Made by a program: the position numbers and the translations under genes. Under the pieces are notes generated by a model, which saw only the letters and a list, made by a program, of their open reading frames with translations, was not told the origin of the DNA and did not search any database. A stretch of DNA of 64,000 nt from Leptodontidium sp. MPI-SDFR-AT-0119 (taxonomy: Eukaryota; Ascomycota; Leotiomycetes; Helotiales; Leptodontidiaceae): contig JAHLEZ010000036.1 of NCBI GenBank assembly GCA_020726505.1, positions 471,458-535,457 on the forward strand, written 5' to 3'. Shown in pieces: positions 47,789-59,400 of this stretch (positions within the stretch are counted from its first letter, which is position 1; every line of letters begins with the position of its first letter).

Positions 47789-48215
47789 ATGAGCTCTAAT
47801 AAGATCACCATGGCTAAGCTTACGGGCTCGGCTAATTACCCTATTTAGGCACTTCGTATAACAGCCTTTTTAACCAAAGAAGCGCTAAACGCTGTAATAG
47901 CGTCTAATAAAGTAAGTAATAAAATAAATGGCAAAGCTCTTTCTAATATCCAATTACTTATTAAGGATAGCCCTCTTTTATAAATACAGCATATAACACG
48001 TGCTTTTTAAAGCTTAGCAATCGCTTAAAACCCTCTATTCTCCTAAGGGGTTTAGCTCGGAATTTTTGATTTGCCGAGAATTCTTTAATACCCATTTAAT
48101 TAAGTATAATTCAATAGAAAAATACTTTAATAAGGTAAAACAACTAAGCGATTAGCTAAAAGCTAAAAACCTTGAATTGCCTAAACAGGTAATAATAGCT
48201 TAGGTTCTTAATAAC
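47789..48215 (+). pseudogene. CopB gag, N-terminal part
   Basis: The ATG is at 47789 (MSSNKITMAKLTGSANYPI, then TAG, then ALRITAFLTKEALNAVI). The 'L.G..NY..W...I...L' pattern is that of the copia gag (UBN2 type), the TAG replacing Trp. It continues with a few stops into the open stretch starting at 48216. Confidence 0.75.
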
Positions 48216-50140
48216 TTGGCTAATAACTATAATAGATTAGTTTCTAATATAACACAGTCTTTAAGAACTAATATTAATTCTTATACCCTTAAGTCGTTAT
48301 TCTCTAATTTATTAGACGAATTAAAACGTCAAGAATCAAATAATATTAATATAAATCAGGCTCTAATAACTTCTAGTGGCTATAAAAGTAAAAAACCTTA
48401 TAAAGTCACTAAGAATAGCCCTCAAAGCAAGAAGTATTATGCTAATTATAAATAACACTCTCATGTGACTTCTAATTACGCCTTCTTATTTCCCGATAAG
48501 GCCCCTAAGGGGTGGAAACGGCCAAAGACTGATAAATCACCTGATATTACCGAGAAATCGGCTCGGGATAAGCGAGAGGAGAATATTAATATTTTATATA
48601 GTAATAGTGATATTTTAGAAAATATCAGGGATTTTAATATTAATTTCCCTATAGAAGATATACAAGTATTTATGACTATACCCTCTATAAAGAATATAAC
48701 TAATAATATAAATATAGGCTCCAACTTTATAAATAATCAAGAATTAAGAGTAAATAGTCAAGAATTAAATAATTAATTAAATACTTTTGTTTTAAATACC
48801 ACTACAATAAAATATATATATTATAATATATTATATTTCCATGAATTTAAAACCTATAATAAACTAGTTAACTAGGGAAAAGCTAAACAAATAAATATAA
48901 AAGGATACCGAGATATCCTAATAAAGTCAATAATTAATAATAAAATATACAAACTCAAAGATTGTCTTTATATACCTAAATTAAGTATTAACTTAATATC
49001 TCAAAGTCAATTAAGTAATTAATATTATAGTATTTTTAATAACTCTTTTGCCTATATTAAAAATAATATAACAAATAAAGTAATAATTAAAGGCAATAAA
49101 TCCAAAGGATTACATATACTAAAAATTATACCACATAAAACTAGTAATCTAATAACTAATACTAATATTTTAAGTACAATTAAAAATAAACCTATAAGCA
49201 TTAATAAAATAGATTTACATATAAAATTAAGTTATATCAACTTAATATACTTAAATAAAATAATAAATAATACTTATAGATATAATAATATCATATCTAA
49301 TTCAATAATAAATAATCAAATATTAAACTGTGAGACTTGCCTTAAAGGAAAATTCACTAATAAAATCAATAAAATAACTAGTAATAAAGTCTTTGACTTA
49401 TTACAAAAGGTGGCTAGTGACTTATGCGGTCCTATTACACTTATAACTTATAATAAATATAAATATATTATAACCTTCTTAGAATTTAAGACTAAATATC
49501 TCGAAATAAAATTACTAAGAAATAAATATAAAGCATTTAATACTTTTGTTAAATATAAAAATAAAAATAATAATAATAATAATAATAAACGTATAAATAT
49601 TTTTACAACTAATAACAGTGGGGAATATATTAATAATAAATTCAAAGAATATCTTATAAATCATAAAATAACTCATTAATTAGCCCCTACATATATAAAA
49701 GAACCAAATGGTGTAATAGAACGTATAAACCGTACTATATTAAATAAAGTTAGGTGTTTATTAGCTTTTACTAATTTACTTAATTATTTATAGGGGGAAG
49801 CTGCAATCACGGCTATATACTTATATAATAGAACTCCGCATTCGGCAATAAATTATAAAACCCCTTATAAACTAAGATATTACTCATATTAAAACCTTTA
49901 GATCTATATACTTTTATAAAAATAAAAGAATTATATAACTAAACTAGAACCAAAAGCAAATAAAGCAATATTAATTAGATTTAATTATCTTTTATATAAA
50001 GTCCTAGATATTATAACTAAAAAAGCTTCTTAGGTAAGAGATATTAAAATCATTAATAATAATTATAAATAATCCTGAAATAAATATATTTGAAGAAAGT
50101 CAAATTAAAATACACGACCGTTTTAACTATAGTAATAATC

Positions 50141-50176
<36 letters not shown>

Positions 50177-50374
50177 GATTAAGAATAATAATAATAATAC
50201 TAATTAATAATAATAATAATAATAAGAATAAGAATAATACTAAGTAGAGAAGAATTAAGAATACTGAATAATAAGAATAAGTACATAATAATGAATAATC
50301 AGAAATAATAATCCTAATATAATAGATTCATAATTACTTAATAATAATAATAATAATAATAATCAAAATAATAA

Positions 50375-50409
<35 letters not shown>

Positions 50410-50449
50410 TAATAATCATAATAATCATATAATAATAATAATAATAATC

Positions 50450-50494
<45 letters not shown>

Positions 50495-52117
50495 TCATAA
50501 TAACGATTAATTATAAGAATTACAAGAAGTAAGAATTAATAATATTCATCCAGATAGATCAGGCCGCCAAAGAACAACTTTTCCTCAAGTTGTAATAAAT
50601 AGCTCTCCAAATATAACTCTAATAAATAACTCTATAGAAAATAAAGAAGACCTAGTCTTTATAAGTAATATTAATAATAAACCTAATATATATAAACAAG
50701 TTATAAATAGTCTTAATAAAGATAATTAGTTAAAATCTATGAAATTAGAAATAGATAAGTTAGAGCTATAAAATACGTGGAATTTAGTAGAATTACTACT
50801 TAATAAAACTTATTTAAGAGGTGGATGGGTTTATAAAATAAAAACAGACCTAAATGATAATATTATAAAATATAAATTAAGATAGGTTGTAAAAGGCTTT
50901 AATTAAGTATTAGGCCTTAACTATTTAAAAACCTTTTTAGCTACTTGTAGGCTAGAATCTTATAAGTTAATATTTATATTAGCTATAGCAAATAAATGGA
51001 AAATACATTAATATAACGTTAAAAATGCCTTTGTATATACTAATAAATACTAAAATATATATAGAACAACTAATAGGTCGAGAACAATATTATAATAAAA
51101 ATAATAATATATATAAGTTAATAAAAACCTTTAATATTAATAACAACTCAAAATTATATTACAAACTTAATAAAGCTTTATATAGCCTTAAGTAATCACC
51201 TAAACTATAATATAAACACTTATCCGAGGCCTTAAATAACCTAGGTTTTAAAGCTCTATTATATAATAAAGCTATATTTATATATAATAAATTGAAAATA
51301 ATTATAATTTTCTATATAGACGACTTAATATTCACAGGACTAAATAATAATATAATAAAGGATATAGTTAAAGAATTAACTAAAACTATAAAGATAGAAT
51401 ATATAAGTGAAGTACATTAATTCCTTGGTATGGAAATAAAACTAGATTATAAAAATCAATTAGTACATATAAATCAAAATAAATATCTTTAAACGTTATT
51501 AAAATGTTTTAATAAAGGTAATTTAAATCCTGTAACTACACTAGTAGAAGCAGGAATTAGATTAGATAAAGTAATTAGTTTAGTTAATAAAGAAGACCTA
51601 TAATTATATTAATAATAAGTAGGCTCTTTAATATATCTAGTAACTAAGACAAGACCAGATATAGTATATGTTATTAATAGATGCGCTAGATATATATCTA
51701 ACCCTGATTTAAGCTATTTTAGGGCTCTAGACCGCATTTAGAAATACTTAAATAAATACCCTAAATTAGGAATATACTATATTTATAATAAAACATTCCT
51801 AGAATTATTAAGTTATATAGACGCCGATTAGGGGGGAGATATTAGCTCCCGAAAAAGTACTAGTGGCTTTTTGTTTCTAGTAAATAATTGTATTATAAGC
51901 TGGCTTAATATGCTTCAAAAAACAGTAACTTTATTAAGTTGTGAAGTTAAATATATGGCTTTTAAAGAAGTATTAAAAGAAGTATTATACTTATATAATC
52001 TAATAAACTACTTTAATAAAATTCTAAATAATAAAGAAACTCCTATACTAAAGCTATTAACTAATAGTAAATCAACTCTCAAATTAGCTAATAATCCCGA
52101 ATTTCATAAAAGAAGTA
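48216..52117 (+). pseudogene. CopB gag end, integrase, RT and RNase H
   Basis: 48216-48455 and 48465-48776 are open gag/linker segments. The pre-integrase segment has CETCLKGKFT (near 49330). The integrase core has VASDLCGPI (Asp, near 49415), FTTNNSGEYINNKF (second Asp now Asn, near 49600) and NGVIERINRTIL (Glu, near 49710). A low-complexity Asn region follows (50100-50500). RT: LVELLLNKTYLRGGWVYKIK (50780-50840), NVKNAFVY, SLKQ-type box and an intact YIDDLIFTG (51313-51335). RNase H: SSRKSTSGFLFLVNN (51845-51890), LSCEVKYMAF, and NNPEFHKRSK just before PogoB. Single TAA/TAG codons at former CAA/CAG/TGG sites break it. Confidence 0.85.
50139..50497. repeat. AAT/ATA low-complexity tracts in CopB pol
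   Basis: Several runs of AAT units (longest about 50441-50493), encoding mainly Asn and Ile between integrase and RT. Confidence 0.9.
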
Positions 52118-53906
52118 AGTCCCCACCCCACTATTCCGGACACCCCGCAATTTTACCACTACCTACAACAACACTTAATAACTCTACAACGCTTCAATTT
52201 CTATGTAATCTTCTATAGCATTAGAATCTCCTGCTAAATCTGAATCAATAAGTACAATTTCTTGATCTCTAGTTGTAATTTGAGTTCTTTAGATAGCCTA
52301 AATATCTGCAAACTTAAAATTTGGGCTAGTCTATACCTTCCGCTTTTTCCGTGGCCGTAATTAATTTAATTTAGCCTCTAATTACTATATCTTCATCTCT
52401 ACTTAGTTAAGAGCGAAGTCCTTTTGATTAAAAGCCTTAACAGCTTTTTTAAAGAGTAGTCGACGTGTTAAAGGGTTGTTATGTGATAATTTAGATAAAG
52501 TGTTAAGTTATAACCTGAATTCTTTGCTAGCCTTTGGCGTAGACTACACAATTAATAATTCCTCTACTTCCTTAATAGTCTAAAGGTCCTCTAGGGCATC
52601 ATTTTCTAACTCCCGATTACTATTCTCTAATAGTAATCGGCTTATTAGTGGTTTTGTCATACTCACTAGCTAAAGACTAGTAGCTCTCTAGCCAGCTCTA
52701 ATATTTATACCCGTTAAGCTCTCTTGCCGTGCCTTATAATAGTATATCAAGAAGTTACGCTTGCTAATTAAGGTAGAATCAGTTATTAATATTAATAAAT
52801 TAAGGTGTTTCCGGTAAGATGCCTTGAGAGGAGAAAAAATCGATAAATCCAAAGGTTATAAGACGTGTGACGTGTGTGTAGGTAAAAACAACAGAAATAT
52901 ATTGTATTCTAAGTACTTCTACATGAATTCCGTAGTCTTATGACTTCCATGGCCGTCTAAGACTAATAATCGGGGTTTTCTGTCACGTGGTTACGTTTAA
53001 GGAATAAAGACTTTTTTTAGCCATTCTAATACAGTAGTATCGTTTGTCCACTTATTTTTTGTTACTGTAAATTACTAGGACTTAAATTCGTTGAGATTTA
53101 CTAGAAACTATTATTGTTGAACCGATTTCCCCTTATATATCACAAGTAGAGTCGTTTTCCTGCCTATTGTAGAGATATACTTAATAAATGAGGTCTAATT
53201 TCGAGAACTAAGTTGTTTCCGCTAAACAAAACGCCGTTTTGTATGTCTAATAACTAAGTTATTAACTCTAAAACCTTTTATAATTCTTACTTTATCTATA
53301 TTCTATCGATTTTTAGGTAGAATAGCCTTAATAGCTGGAATCTCTAATTTGTGGAACTAAGGCTTAATAATATTAGTAGTTACATTATTAACACGTACAG
53401 AATTAATGGCATACTACTTCTTGGTGCTAAGAATAGGATTCCGCTTAAAAAACCGCTGTACTTATCGTTTTCCGAGTAGTGAGGGGTCCCCTTGAAGTGC
53501 ACAAAGTCGGTTCCTAAAAAGCTGTACTTGCGCATAAGTAACGCTAAACCTTAATGTCTCTTGAACTAAAATCTAGTTAGTAAGACGATCTTTTAGTATT
53601 ATAAGTAACCTTTGTAAATGACTAGCAGCTTGTTAATAGGTGTTTGTGTTGCGAGATCGGTCGTATAAAGTGGAGGATAGTACACCTTACTCTTTTAAAG
53701 CTTGTCGTATAGACTTACTATTTTTAATCGCGTGAAGGGCCAAAACTACGTCGTCTTTAGTATATTTTGGCACAATAATTGTCCTAATTAATATATTAAA
53801 AATCTAAAAAATCGATAAGAGAATAAAATAATTATTAATTATTAAAAGTAAGTAAGTAAAAAAGCGGTGTGTTAAGCGAGGTGTCCGGAATAGTGGGGTA
53901 GGGACT
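52118..53906 (-). mobile_element. PogoB: Fot1/pogo DNA transposon in CopB RNase H
   Basis: 27 bp inverted repeats AGTCCCCACCCCACTATTCC... at 52118 and inverted to 53906, one transition apart. TA flanks both ends (52116-52117, 53907-53908). Removing it restores the CopB frame (HKRSK-HINITYY). 1789 bp, a typical Fot1 size. Confidence 0.94.
52214..53775 (-). pseudogene. PogoB transposase (Fot1/pogo, DDE_1) with stops
   Basis: Starting near 53775 with (V)PKYTKDDVVLALHAIKN, the Fot1-type N-terminal HTH; the start codon appears as GTG. A CENP-B-like HTH follows (LCALQGDPSLLGKR.VQRF, 53440-53510). The catalytic domain has LLVLDGHGSHKTTEFM (near 52930-52980) and LPTHTSHVLQPLDLSIFSPL (near 52820-52880), the second and third acidic positions. 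The first (NIDKVRI, Glu lost) lies near 53300. Stops are TAA/TAG at Trp and Gln positions. The C-terminus lies near 52214. Domain order and about 520 codons match Fot1. Confidence 0.88.
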
Positions 53907-53908
53907 TA

Positions 53909-54125
53909 AACATATTAATATAACTTATTATTTCATAAGGAACTCAATAAACGAAAATAAACTAAATCTATTATACGTAAATACTATAGTTCAATTAGTA
54001 GATAGTTTTATAAAAGCTTTAGATAATAATAAACAATTAGCTTTTATAACTGCTTTAAATCTAAGAACTACTTAAATAAAAGATAAGATATAAATAAATA
54101 AATTATTATATATCTTACGAGGGGC
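53909..54125 (+). pseudogene. CopB RNase H tail
   Basis: HINITYYFIRNSINENKLNL continuing into IVQLVDSFIKALDNNK (53909-54045), the copia RNase H C-terminus, then the purine tract and 3' LTR. Confidence 0.8.
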
Positions 54126-54452
54126 TATAAGAATACTAACTATATGCGAGCCTAATAACCGATGCAAGCCTTTAATACAAAGCTAGTAACTTGACACGAA
54201 GCTAATAACCGATGCGAGCCTTTGATACAAAGCTAATAACTTAATATAAAGCTAATAACCGATGCGAGCCTTTAATACAAAGCTAGTAACTTGATACAAA
54301 GCTAATAACCGATGCGAGCCTTTAATACAAAGCTAGTAACTTAATACAAAGCTAATAACTGATGCGAAAGCTTAATACTCAAAGTAGTTATATAAACCTA
54401 GAAATGCCCCCTCAATAAAATCATCATTCACACCATCATTCTCCATTTTTCA
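54126..54452 (+). repeat. CopB 3' LTR with extra tandem units
   Basis: 327 bp, 69 bp longer than the 5' LTR because of additional 'GATGCGAGCCTTTAATACAA'-type units. Confidence 0.9.
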
Positions 54453-54457
54453 AAACT

Positions 54458-55125
54458 AAACTAAATAGACCCGAATTATAATTAGACTAACGTAAAAACA
54501 AATACATAAGGGCCTATTCTTAAACTACTTATAAGGCTACAAACTATATTCTAAAAGGCCACGTTCTTAAACTACTATTAGTCGCGAACTAAACTATTAA
54601 TAAGTTTACTAGCTTACTAAGGAGCTCCTTAATACGGCGGCGGCGGGCAGCTATATTACTAGTGACAGCACTAGCACTAACACCACGTATAAGTAGGAGG
54701 ATTAGGCGGGGGGGTAACTAGGGCTAAGGTAGCGGGGGGCGGCGGCTAAGCCAAAGTTAATACATTTAAAGTCTATTTATAAAGACAAGGTAAATATACT
54801 AAGTAATATAATAACTAGAGCGGCAGCTAAGGCGGCGGCTGAGCCTATTAATATACTTAAAGTATGTTTTATAAAGGTAAAGTAAACATACTAAGGGTAG
54901 TAATTACTTCTCGGACTAAAGCCCAGAGACGTCTTAACTATTATTTAGAGTTAGCTAACTTTAAAAACACAAGAATTAAAGTGAAACTTACGCAGGTATA
55001 ATTAACACTGTGCTTTTCTTTTATAAAGGCCGCAAAGGCGACCGTAATACTAAGCCTAATAAGACTAACACAACTATAATTTTGACTGTGACACTGTAGG
55101 CACCGCACTAAGCTAATTGCACTTT
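54458..55125 (+). pseudogene. CopA-1 3' end: pol tail and GC-rich untranslated region
   Basis: After CopB the CopA frame continues for about 60 codons (SXTTYKATNYILKGHVLKLL, near 54515-54575), then becomes noncoding. 54640-54860 has two diverged copies of a roughly 110 bp unit beginning GCGGCGGCT and ending ATACTAAG, with GGC-rich patches unusual here. No recognised domain. The LTR follows at 55126. Confidence 0.6.
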
Positions 55126-55322
55126 TGTCGTGCAGGTTATGGTAGGCCGGCTAAGCGAGCCTAATTAAAGGCACTATAGCCAAAGCGCCCGCGACCTTTA
55201 TATTTAGGGAGCTTAAATAGACTATACGTAGATAAAACAACATTTAATTACAGTACTGCATATACCTTAATAATACGTTAATTTCGCCTTTGTGGAGCCT
55301 CTAGGCGTACTCTTACACGACA
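55126..55322 (+). repeat. CopA LTR shared by two tandem copies
   Basis: 197 bp, TGTCGTGCAGG...CTTACACGACA. Upstream is the CopA-1 3' end; downstream is GTTATAAGCCCCGTAAG, the CopA leader. It therefore serves as 3' LTR of one copy and 5' LTR of the next. Confidence 0.9.
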
Positions 55323-56034
55323 GTTATAAGCCCCGTAAGCTATTAAAGCTTCCTAGTCACATACACGCGCCGACGTGGCTCCACAGAGGCATATAGAGGC
55401 TTTCTTATTACTGCCTTACACACGTACTAGTAGTACTTAAAAGCCCGTTAATAACCCTTAAAACACTAAAACCTCTTTGAAATTATTATATATATACTTA
55501 AAACTAATAATATTACTTCTAAGGCTACTTACGAATTATAATTTAAAGGCGCGAAAGGATTAGGCGACATAATACTTACGCTTGAATTTCTATACTAGCT
55601 TTATAAGTACATTAGACATAATAAACCTTAGCGCCCTTATAATAGGCTATATTTTAAACCTCCGACTAAAGGCTCTAACGCTCGAAAGTACCGCGAAAGA
55701 GGTTACAAAGACTTAGTTAAGCCAGTATTACGCTAATATTATAGCTTAAAAAGTAGTAAACCTACAATTGTTCTTAACGCCTAAGTCGACTAATAATACG
55801 TGGGCTACACTGACCTTAGAGCTATCGACAAATACTTAAATGAAAGGGACAAGTCTAGAAGAAGCTAGTCTACCCCCTTACCCGACAATTACAAAGATAT
55901 AGTAGATCTATATAACATAAGCTAGGGAGTACTAGTACACACTTACTAAATAGACGAGCTAAAACAATAAATATATGGCTCTATATAACTGGCTCTCTAA
56001 AACAGTAAACGATTCGCTTTTGGACTCTGCGATT
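55323..56034 (+). pseudogene. CopA-2 leader and gag start
   Basis: Intact empty sites for GypA-1 (ACAAT at 55884-55888) and solo LTR-2 (near 55940) are visible. Readable gag is limited and stops are present. Confidence 0.75.
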
Positions 56035-56281
56035 TGTGACGCTTGCCCTAGAAAGACGGCAATCACGTGTAACTGACGCCTTATATATTAATACAGGACA
56101 TATGACGATACTAAGCATCAACTTAGAATTTATAACTATAAAGGAAAGAAGGTAAAGAAAGAAGAAGTCTATATATAAGAGATTAATATACTTAGTACTA
56201 TAGTAATCTTAGTACGTCCCGATTAGGCAGTACTAAGTGGAGCCGGTGGAAATGAGGCTCTAGGCAGTAACGGTCGTTACA
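56035..56281 (-). repeat. GypB-2 LTR (left, 3' LTR)
   Basis: 247 bp, pair of 63178-63424. Confidence 0.95.
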
Positions 56282-56293
56282 CTACCCCCCCCC

Positions 56294-59200
56294 TCTAAAA
56301 AAAGCTCGTCTTCAAGTGTTAGTCTATCTCTTTATTACTATCGAGGTCGTCGTAGTCGTTAATATTGTCTTCTTATACTTTAATTTATTTAAGTAGCTTA
56401 GTAAGGGGTCTTACTTACTCGAGGTAATTGAGGTAGAAGTCCTTGACTTTATATAAAGTATACTTAAAGTTAAAAGTGTTATATTAGTCTAAATTAACGT
56501 CTTAATTAAACTAAGTAATATAATAAGATAAAGTCTTGCCCTTCTTATAGTAAGCAAATACTTCTTCTAGTTCTTACTCGTCGTCGCTTATAATATTAAT
56601 CGGCGGGGGGGTATCTTATACTTAGCTTAGTAAGGGATCTTTAAGGTCCTAGCGAAACTTACTAGCTAGAAAGACGTTATAGACCTTTATACTCGCTAGT
56701 AATTCTAAGTAGTACGAGTGTCTTACCTTCTCGAGTACTTTAAATAGTCTATTAGTTAATATATTTAACTTCTTAAATAAACAGAGTGTCTTAAAGTAAT
56801 ATATATTAAGCTAAATTAAGTTGTCTTTATTAAAGTCGATATAGCGGTGAGAGGCGTTATAAGACCTAGTTATCTTGACTTAAGTTATAGTAAGGTTAGA
56901 CTAAGTTATGTCTTATGATTTCTTATAGCGTTAAGTATAATTAATAGCTTATTAAGTATTTAACTTATTAGCGGGGGTAACTAAGTCTAGTAAGTTAATT
57001 TCTTAGTCTTAATCTATACGTAGTATATATTTATAGACTACTTTAAATAAAAAGAGTCCCCCTAAGGAATTATATAGGAGGGACATCTAGGCGTAGTTTA
57101 TAATAAAGAAGTACTCTAACTAGTCGTCTTAGTAATACGTAACAAAAGGTCAGAGTCGTTTTTATAAGTATTAGTTGTATACTTTAGTCTAGTTATTTAT
57201 TTATAAGTAATTAATAATAGACAGTTGTCTTATAGTCCCGAGGATCTTACTAAGGGCAGTCTAAAACCTAAAGAAAAACTAAGGGCCTCTATTAGAAGTA
57301 ATAGTCAAGGGAGCGCTAAAGTAACAATATATATAGTAAATGTATATAATTACTAACTTCCGAGTATTTATTATCTTTTAGTAAGGGATATTAATAATTT
57401 ATTTACTAAATCTATTAATAAAGACAAGGACGTTATCGAATTTATACTTGTTTCTAATAAAAGAGTAATAGTTTACTATAATATGTTTTTATAATTTAAA
57501 TAAAATAAGAAGAAGATAAAGGAATCTAGGCTTTTTATTTTAAGGGGCTTAAATTCGTTAGTAGGTATAATAATTATAGTAGTATTACTAAACTATCGAC
57601 GTGATTTTATGCCACTAGTACTAAGAAAAGAGTATTTAGATCGTCTTCTTAGTATTAAGGTGCGCTATAGTGACTCGATTATAGACTTCTCGTATAAGGA
57701 GGGTTCGAAAGTGATTAACATCAGGGACTAAGAGGCGGCCGTCGTAAAGTAAGAGGTTACCTTCTAAGTTAAGTTTACTTAGAAAGTCTAATATAACTTG
57801 TTTACGTAAAGCCTATAAGGAAAGAGTAGTGTGATTAGCCTCTAAGATTTATTATATAATAGAGAATATTAATATAAGAGTAGTAAGTTTAACGTCAGCC
57901 ACTAGCGCGTTAATGTCGTTAAGCGGCTATAACTTTATAGATAATAAGTTAAAGTTAACTTAGTCTTAGTATAAGAGTTATTAAAGGCGTTAAGTCTTCT
58001 TTATAAAGTTCTGTCGATTTAACTTGTCTAGCTTATAAGAAAGTACGTTTATTAAGGGGTTATAAATTCTAAAGTAGTACGTGATTATGAAATTATAATT
58101 CGTTAAAAGCTTTGCCTATTATATTTATTTAATATTTAATTACTTACAAGTTATAAACTATTCTAAGACCTTATAGTTTATCACGACACAAACTTAGTAG
58201 GGGGCTCCTGCTAACTTAATATGTTAGTACTTAAAGGATTTAATAATAACTAGTATCTCTTTATTATATATTATATAGTTAAGCTTAATAAGTAATATAA
58301 TCTTTAAAAAGAAAGTAACAGGGAACTAATTGTCGCCGTATTATTAAGAAAGGACTTCGGCTATAATACTATTACTAGTATCTGTCTCTAAGAGGTAAGG
58401 TAAATCTTGTTAGTAGTGTCTTAAGAGAAGTATAAACGTGAGAGTGTATTTTAAGAGGTCAAAGGCGTCTTCGTACTTTATAATAAAGTAAAAGGGAACG
58501 TTATTCTTAGTTAATTAAATAAGAGGTTTCGTTATAATATCGTAGTCGTAAATAAATCTCTAGTAAAAGTTACAAAAACTAAGGAAAGATTATACTCTTT
58601 TAATAGAGTTAAAGTAAGTCTATTTACAAACAATAGAAACCTTCTCAGGATTAACTTTTAAGCTAAAGGTTAATATAATAAATCTTAAGTACTTAATTTA
58701 TATTACTTTAAACTCACACTTCTTTAGGTCGACTTATAACTTAGCGTCGTTGAGGCGTTAAAGTACTTTTCTAACGTAGAGTTAGTATTATAAGGAGTCC
58801 TTAGAGTATATAAAAATATCGTCTAAGTACGTTATATAAAAATCATTAAAGTAATCGAAGAGAATATTATTTATATAATACTAGTAAGTAGTAAGTCTAT
58901 TAGTTAGACTAAATAGAAGAACTTTGTACTTGTATACGCTATACTTTGTGCGGAAGGTAGTGTACTCCTTTAATATTAAGTTTATTTAGATTTAGTAAAA
59001 GGCTTAATAAATGTCTAGTTTAATGAAGATACAAGTATTAACTATACAAGCTAAAGTCTTATTAATTAGAGGTAAAGGGTATTAATCCTTCCGAGTAAGG
59101 GAATTTAGTACTCAGAAATTAATACATAATTATAAAGAGTTATTCGGCTTCTTAACAAAGAGAATAGGGGCAGTAAATAGTGTCTAAGACGGCTTAATAA

Positions 59201-59400
59201 ATCCTTTATCTAAGTTATCCGTAATATATTCTTTAATAGCCTTAAGTTCTTTAACTAATATTTTATATAATAGCAAATACTTAAGTACTTTCTTACCTTC
59301 TCCTTTTAGCTTAATTTTATAATTGTACGAGTAATAAGAGGGGAGAATATCACTTTCTGCCTTAGAGAATACGTAAGTTTAATTAATGTATTTTAAGGGA
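56294..59400 (-). pseudogene. GypB-2 pol: RT, RNase H, integrase, chromodomain (decayed)
   Basis: Reading minus: RT start near 59200-59360. The catalytic box YLDDIFIYS at 58803-58829 is intact, unlike the other gypsy copies here. RNase H follows, including the segment (about 58212-58367) that GypB-1 lacks. Integrase lies between about 56700 and 57800, with no clear motif through the stops. The chromodomain-type C-terminus (ELEEVFAYYKKGKTLSYYIT, then NTFNFKYTLYKVKDFYLNYL) lies at about 56440-56585, ending in an Asp-rich tail. TAA/TAG stops throughout. Confidence 0.82.

Larger units (their letters stand above)
46930..54452 (+). mobile_element. CopB: copia LTR retrotransposon inside CopA, split by PogoB
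   Basis: LTRs 46930-47187 and 54126-54452, TATAAGAATACTAAC...TTTTCA, with a perfect duplication AAACT (46925-46929 and 54453-54457). A purine tract ACGAGGGGCTA precedes the right LTR. Coding on the plus strand runs gag, integrase, RT, RNase H. It is less decayed than CopA: long stretches are readable between single TAA/TAG codons. Without PogoB it is about 5.7 kb. Confidence 0.93.
27706..55322 (+). mobile_element. CopA-1: copia LTR retrotransposon carrying five separate insertions
   Basis: The LTRs are 27706-27908 and 55126-55322. CopA pieces in order are 27909-28475, 35266-39664 (minus a solo LTR), 43991-44042, 45832-46929 and 54458-55125. Together they give about 7 kb reading gag, aspartic protease, integrase, RT, RNase H on the plus strand, the copia order. 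The gaps are GypA-1, solo LTR-2, TcA-2, the small LTR element TRIM-1 and CopB, each with its own duplication. The uninterrupted leader of the second copy (55323-56034) confirms where GypA-1 and solo LTR-2 went in. Confidence 0.92.

Noticed and set aside
54126..54400. Possible CRISPR-like repeat-spacer pattern
   Set aside because: The 'spacers' are themselves repeated; this is a tandem array inside the CopB LTR.
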